Of a DNA stretch of 64,000 bases, positions 62,361 to 64,000 are shown piece by piece (positions within the stretch are counted from its first letter, which is position 1; each line of letters begins with the position of its first letter). A program made the position numbers and the translations under genes. The notes beneath the pieces were generated by a model, which saw nothing but the letters and a program-made list of their open reading frames with translations, did not search any database and was not told where the DNA came from. This DNA is from Gillisia sp. Hel_I_86 (lineage in GTDB: Bacteria; Bacteroidota; Bacteroidia; Flavobacteriales; Flavobacteriaceae): contig NZ_VISE01000001.1 of assembly GCF_007827275.1 (NCBI RefSeq), positions 2,356,001 to 2,420,000 on the forward strand, in the 5' to 3' direction.

Positions 62361-62462
62361 TTTATAATCCCTCATTGAGGGTTTAATTACCCGTGGGCTT
62401 GCCTCTCATATAAAAAATGTTTTCCAATTCTTACCTCATGGCTTATTTAGAGGTTCTTGATA
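62361..62462 (+). repeat. Interspersed repeat family A, copy 4 (degenerate)
   Basis: It starts AATCCCTCATTGAGGGTTTAAT and ends AGAGGTTCTTGATAT between metY and metX. The CCCTCATTGAGGG hairpin is kept (with T instead of C in the loop), but the inner GGCTTG part has diverged. Confidence 0.7.
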
Positions 62463-62489
62463 TAATAAAAATGTAAAAATAGATAGAAA

Positions 62490-63497
62490 ATGCTTCAAAA
62501 GATAAAAATCTCAAATTTCAAGAACAGTGCGGGAACCATTCAGGAGCTCCAATTAACCTATCAAATTTTTGGTAGGGAATTAGGAACTGCGCCGATAGTT
62601 CTGGTGAATCATGCGCTTACGGGAAATTCAGCAGTAACAGGGAAAAATGGCTGGTGGAAAGAAATAATTGGAATTGATAAAAGTATCGATCTTAAAGACT
62701 ATACCGTTCTGGCATTTAATATTCCGGGGAATGGTTTTGATGGAGAGGAGTCTCATTTATTATTAAATTATAAAGATTTCAACCTAAGGGATATTGCTAA
62801 ACTTTATTCTGAAGCATTAAAACAATTAGGGGTCTCTAAAATATTTGCAGGAATTGGAGGGTCTGTTGGGGGAGCACTCTTATGGGAGCAGGCAGTTTTA
62901 GATCCAGATCTTTTTGAACATTTAATTCCCATTGCAACAGATTATAAAGCAACTCCGTGGGTGAAGGCACAATGTAAGGTGCAGGAACAGATTTTAAATA
63001 ATTCTGTAAGTCCTGTTGCAGATGCCAGAATGCATGCAATGACAATTTATAGAAGTCCGGAATCTTTCGTCTTTAAATTTGCTTCAAGTCAAAACCATAA
63101 AAGCGGAAATATTGAAGGCTGGTTGGAACATCATGGTAAAAAATTGGAAAACAGGTTTCAATTGGCATCCTACAAACTAATGAATCATTTGCTTTCTACA
63201 TCAGATATAAGCCTGGGGCGTGGAGATCACTTAAATTCCGCATCAAAAATCACAGGAGACATACATATTATCACCATAAATTCTGATGGCTTGTTTACAC
63301 CCAGTGAGAATTGGGATACTTATGTAAATCTGTCCCTTATCAAAGAAAACATAAGCATCCATGAAATTAGATCCATCCATGGGCATGATGCTTTTCTAAT
63401 TGAGAATTCTCAAGTAGCATCCTTTATAAACCCAATCTTCAACGCAGGTAACAAACAAAATGAAAAAAATAAACATAGTTCTATTCGGAGTAGGTAA
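62490..63497 (+). CDS. metX: Homoserine O-acetyltransferase-like alpha/beta-hydrolase fold enzyme
   Basis: A 335-residue enzyme. The nucleophile elbow is GGSVGG (GIGGSVGGALLWEQAVLDP, Ser near residue 129), the Asp is in INSDGLFTPSENWD and the His in IHGHDAFLIE. QLTYQIFGRE and VNHALTGNSAVTG are the family's opening. The residue after the nucleophile is Val rather than the more usual Met. It activates homoserine to O-acetylhomoserine for metY. Its last 38 bp overlap the homoserine dehydrogenase gene in another frame. Confidence 0.9.
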   Translation: MLQKIKISNFKNSAGTIQELQLTYQIFGRELGTAPIVLVNHALTGNSAVTGKNGWWKEIIGIDKSIDLKDYTVLAFNIPGNGFDGEESHLLLNYKDFNLRDIAKLYSEALKQLGVSKIFAGIGGSVGGALLWEQAVLDPDLFEHLIPIATDYKATPWVKAQCKVQEQILNNSVSPVADARMHAMTIYRSPESFVFKFASSQNHKSGNIEGWLEHHGKKLENRFQLASYKLMNHLLSTSDISLGRGDHLNSASKITGDIHIITINSDGLFTPSENWDTYVNLSLIKENISIHEIRSIHGHDAFLIENSQVASFINPIFNAGNKQNEKNKHSSIRSR

Positions 63498-64000
63498 TGT
63501 AGGGAGTTCCTTAATAAATCAGATATTGAAAGCCCGATCCAAAATTTTAAATTCCTCTCAATTAGAGATCAACCTTGTGGTTTTGGTAAATTCTAAAATC
63601 GCTTTTTATAACCATGACACATTAAAAAATTCATGGCTGGCAGATTTTAAAGCCCATGGATACCCTTATAAATTGTCACATATTATAAATCATGTCAAAA
63701 AAGAGAAACTCACCAATCTAATTGCCGTAGATGCAACTGCAAGCGAGAAGTTTGTAAAGAATTATAAGGAATTAATAAGAAACGGATTTCATATAGTGGC
63801 CGCCAATAAAACCGCTAACACGCTCTCTGATATTTTTTATAAGGAATTGAGGGGAGAGTTGAAAAAATATGACAAACAATTCTTATATGAAACCAATGTT
63901 GGAGCTGGGTTACCGGTAATTAAAACCTTACAGGATCTCCATTTGGCTGGGGAGGAAGTAACCAGAATAAGAGGGATCTTCTCGGGGTCTTTAAGTTATA
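63460..64000 (+). CDS. hom: Homoserine dehydrogenase, 3'-truncated by the window edge
   Basis: From the ATG at 63460 the frame stays open to the end of the window (about 180 residues). The start MKKINIVLFGVGNVGSSLINQI holds the GxGxxG nucleotide-binding loop. NLIAVDATASEKFVKNYKELIRNGFHIVAANKTAN is the typical aspartate-semialdehyde/homoserine segment, and FLYETNVGAGLPVIKTLQDL is the catalytic region. No aspartokinase domain precedes it, so it is the monofunctional or C-terminal form. It overlaps metX by 38 bp and completes the homoserine to homocysteine route. Confidence 0.93.
   Translation, partial: MKKINIVLFGVGNVGSSLINQILKARSKILNSSQLEINLVVLVNSKIAFYNHDTLKNSWLADFKAHGYPYKLSHIINHVKKEKLTNLIAVDATASEKFVKNYKELIRNGFHIVAANKTANTLSDIFYKELRGELKKYDKQFLYETNVGAGLPVIKTLQDLHLAGEEVTRIRGIFSGSLSY

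Overview
The window is chromosomal DNA of a marine-type member of the Bacteroidota, most likely family Flavobacteriaceae. This rests on the low-GC composition, promoter-like TANNTTTG boxes, poor Shine-Dalgarno sites, and family-typical genes (GLPGLI protein, TonB-dependent receptor, 2TM-domain, DUF6122, alginate-export porin, class II ribonucleotide reductase). The genus cannot be fixed from the sequence alone. Nearly all the DNA is ordinary housekeeping or accessory metabolism, broken up by repeats, two insertion sequences and several decayed genes.

Layout. 1-4653: end of a carbohydrate-utilisation locus (PcRGLX/YetA-like polysaccharide enzyme, SLC13/DASS carboxylate transporter, ROK regulator). 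4654-8400: a poorly coding, decaying stretch with the 3' half of an initiator tRNA gene, an HTH/membrane-protein pair, a frameshifted membrane-protein pseudogene and an N-terminally deleted DUF5996 gene. 8469-11035: outer-membrane porin and tandem Usp protein. 11330-12786: intact IS4-type element. 12911-15460: B12-dependent ribonucleotide reductase. 16546-23841: glycogen cluster glgA-glgC-glgB-GH31. 23866-25133: IS1634-type remnant abutting a decayed YihY gene. 25268-33358: thyA, TonB-like protein, ergothioneine genes egtB-egtD, DUF427, PLP enzyme, 2TM protein, folA, flavin-binding stress protein and fabD. 33799-37570: amidohydrolase, sugar aminotransferase and Kdo transferase. 37684-39973: three small lipoproteins in a row, an S24-type repressor and a YciF-like ferritin. 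40277-51007: lipid, nucleotide and aldehyde metabolism. 51110-58612: two-component system, its putative targets, GLPGLI protein and TonB receptor. 58785-64000: metK and a methionine operon (metY-metX-hom).

The most interesting regulatory signals are in the last two regions. Upstream of metY lie two consecutive tiny reading frames packed with Met and Cys codons, each followed by a strong intrinsic terminator. The first has a TTG/TAAATTTG promoter and an antiterminator arm placed as in classical leader-peptide attenuation. No S-box or SAM-II motif is visible there. In the two-component region, a GTTAACC direct repeat with 10-bp period sits exactly 38 bp upstream of a CAA[A/T]TTTG box in front of two separate genes, which makes it a strong candidate operator for the adjacent OmpR-type regulator.

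Three interspersed repeat families were found. Family A is a hairpin-rich unit of about 100-115 bp with four copies, one of which supplies the C-terminus and stop codon of the DASS transporter. Family B is a MITE-like unit of up to about 160 bp whose central hairpin shows compensatory changes and whose palindrome was the target of the IS4 element. The third is a 144-bp unit duplicated between fabD and the amidohydrolase.
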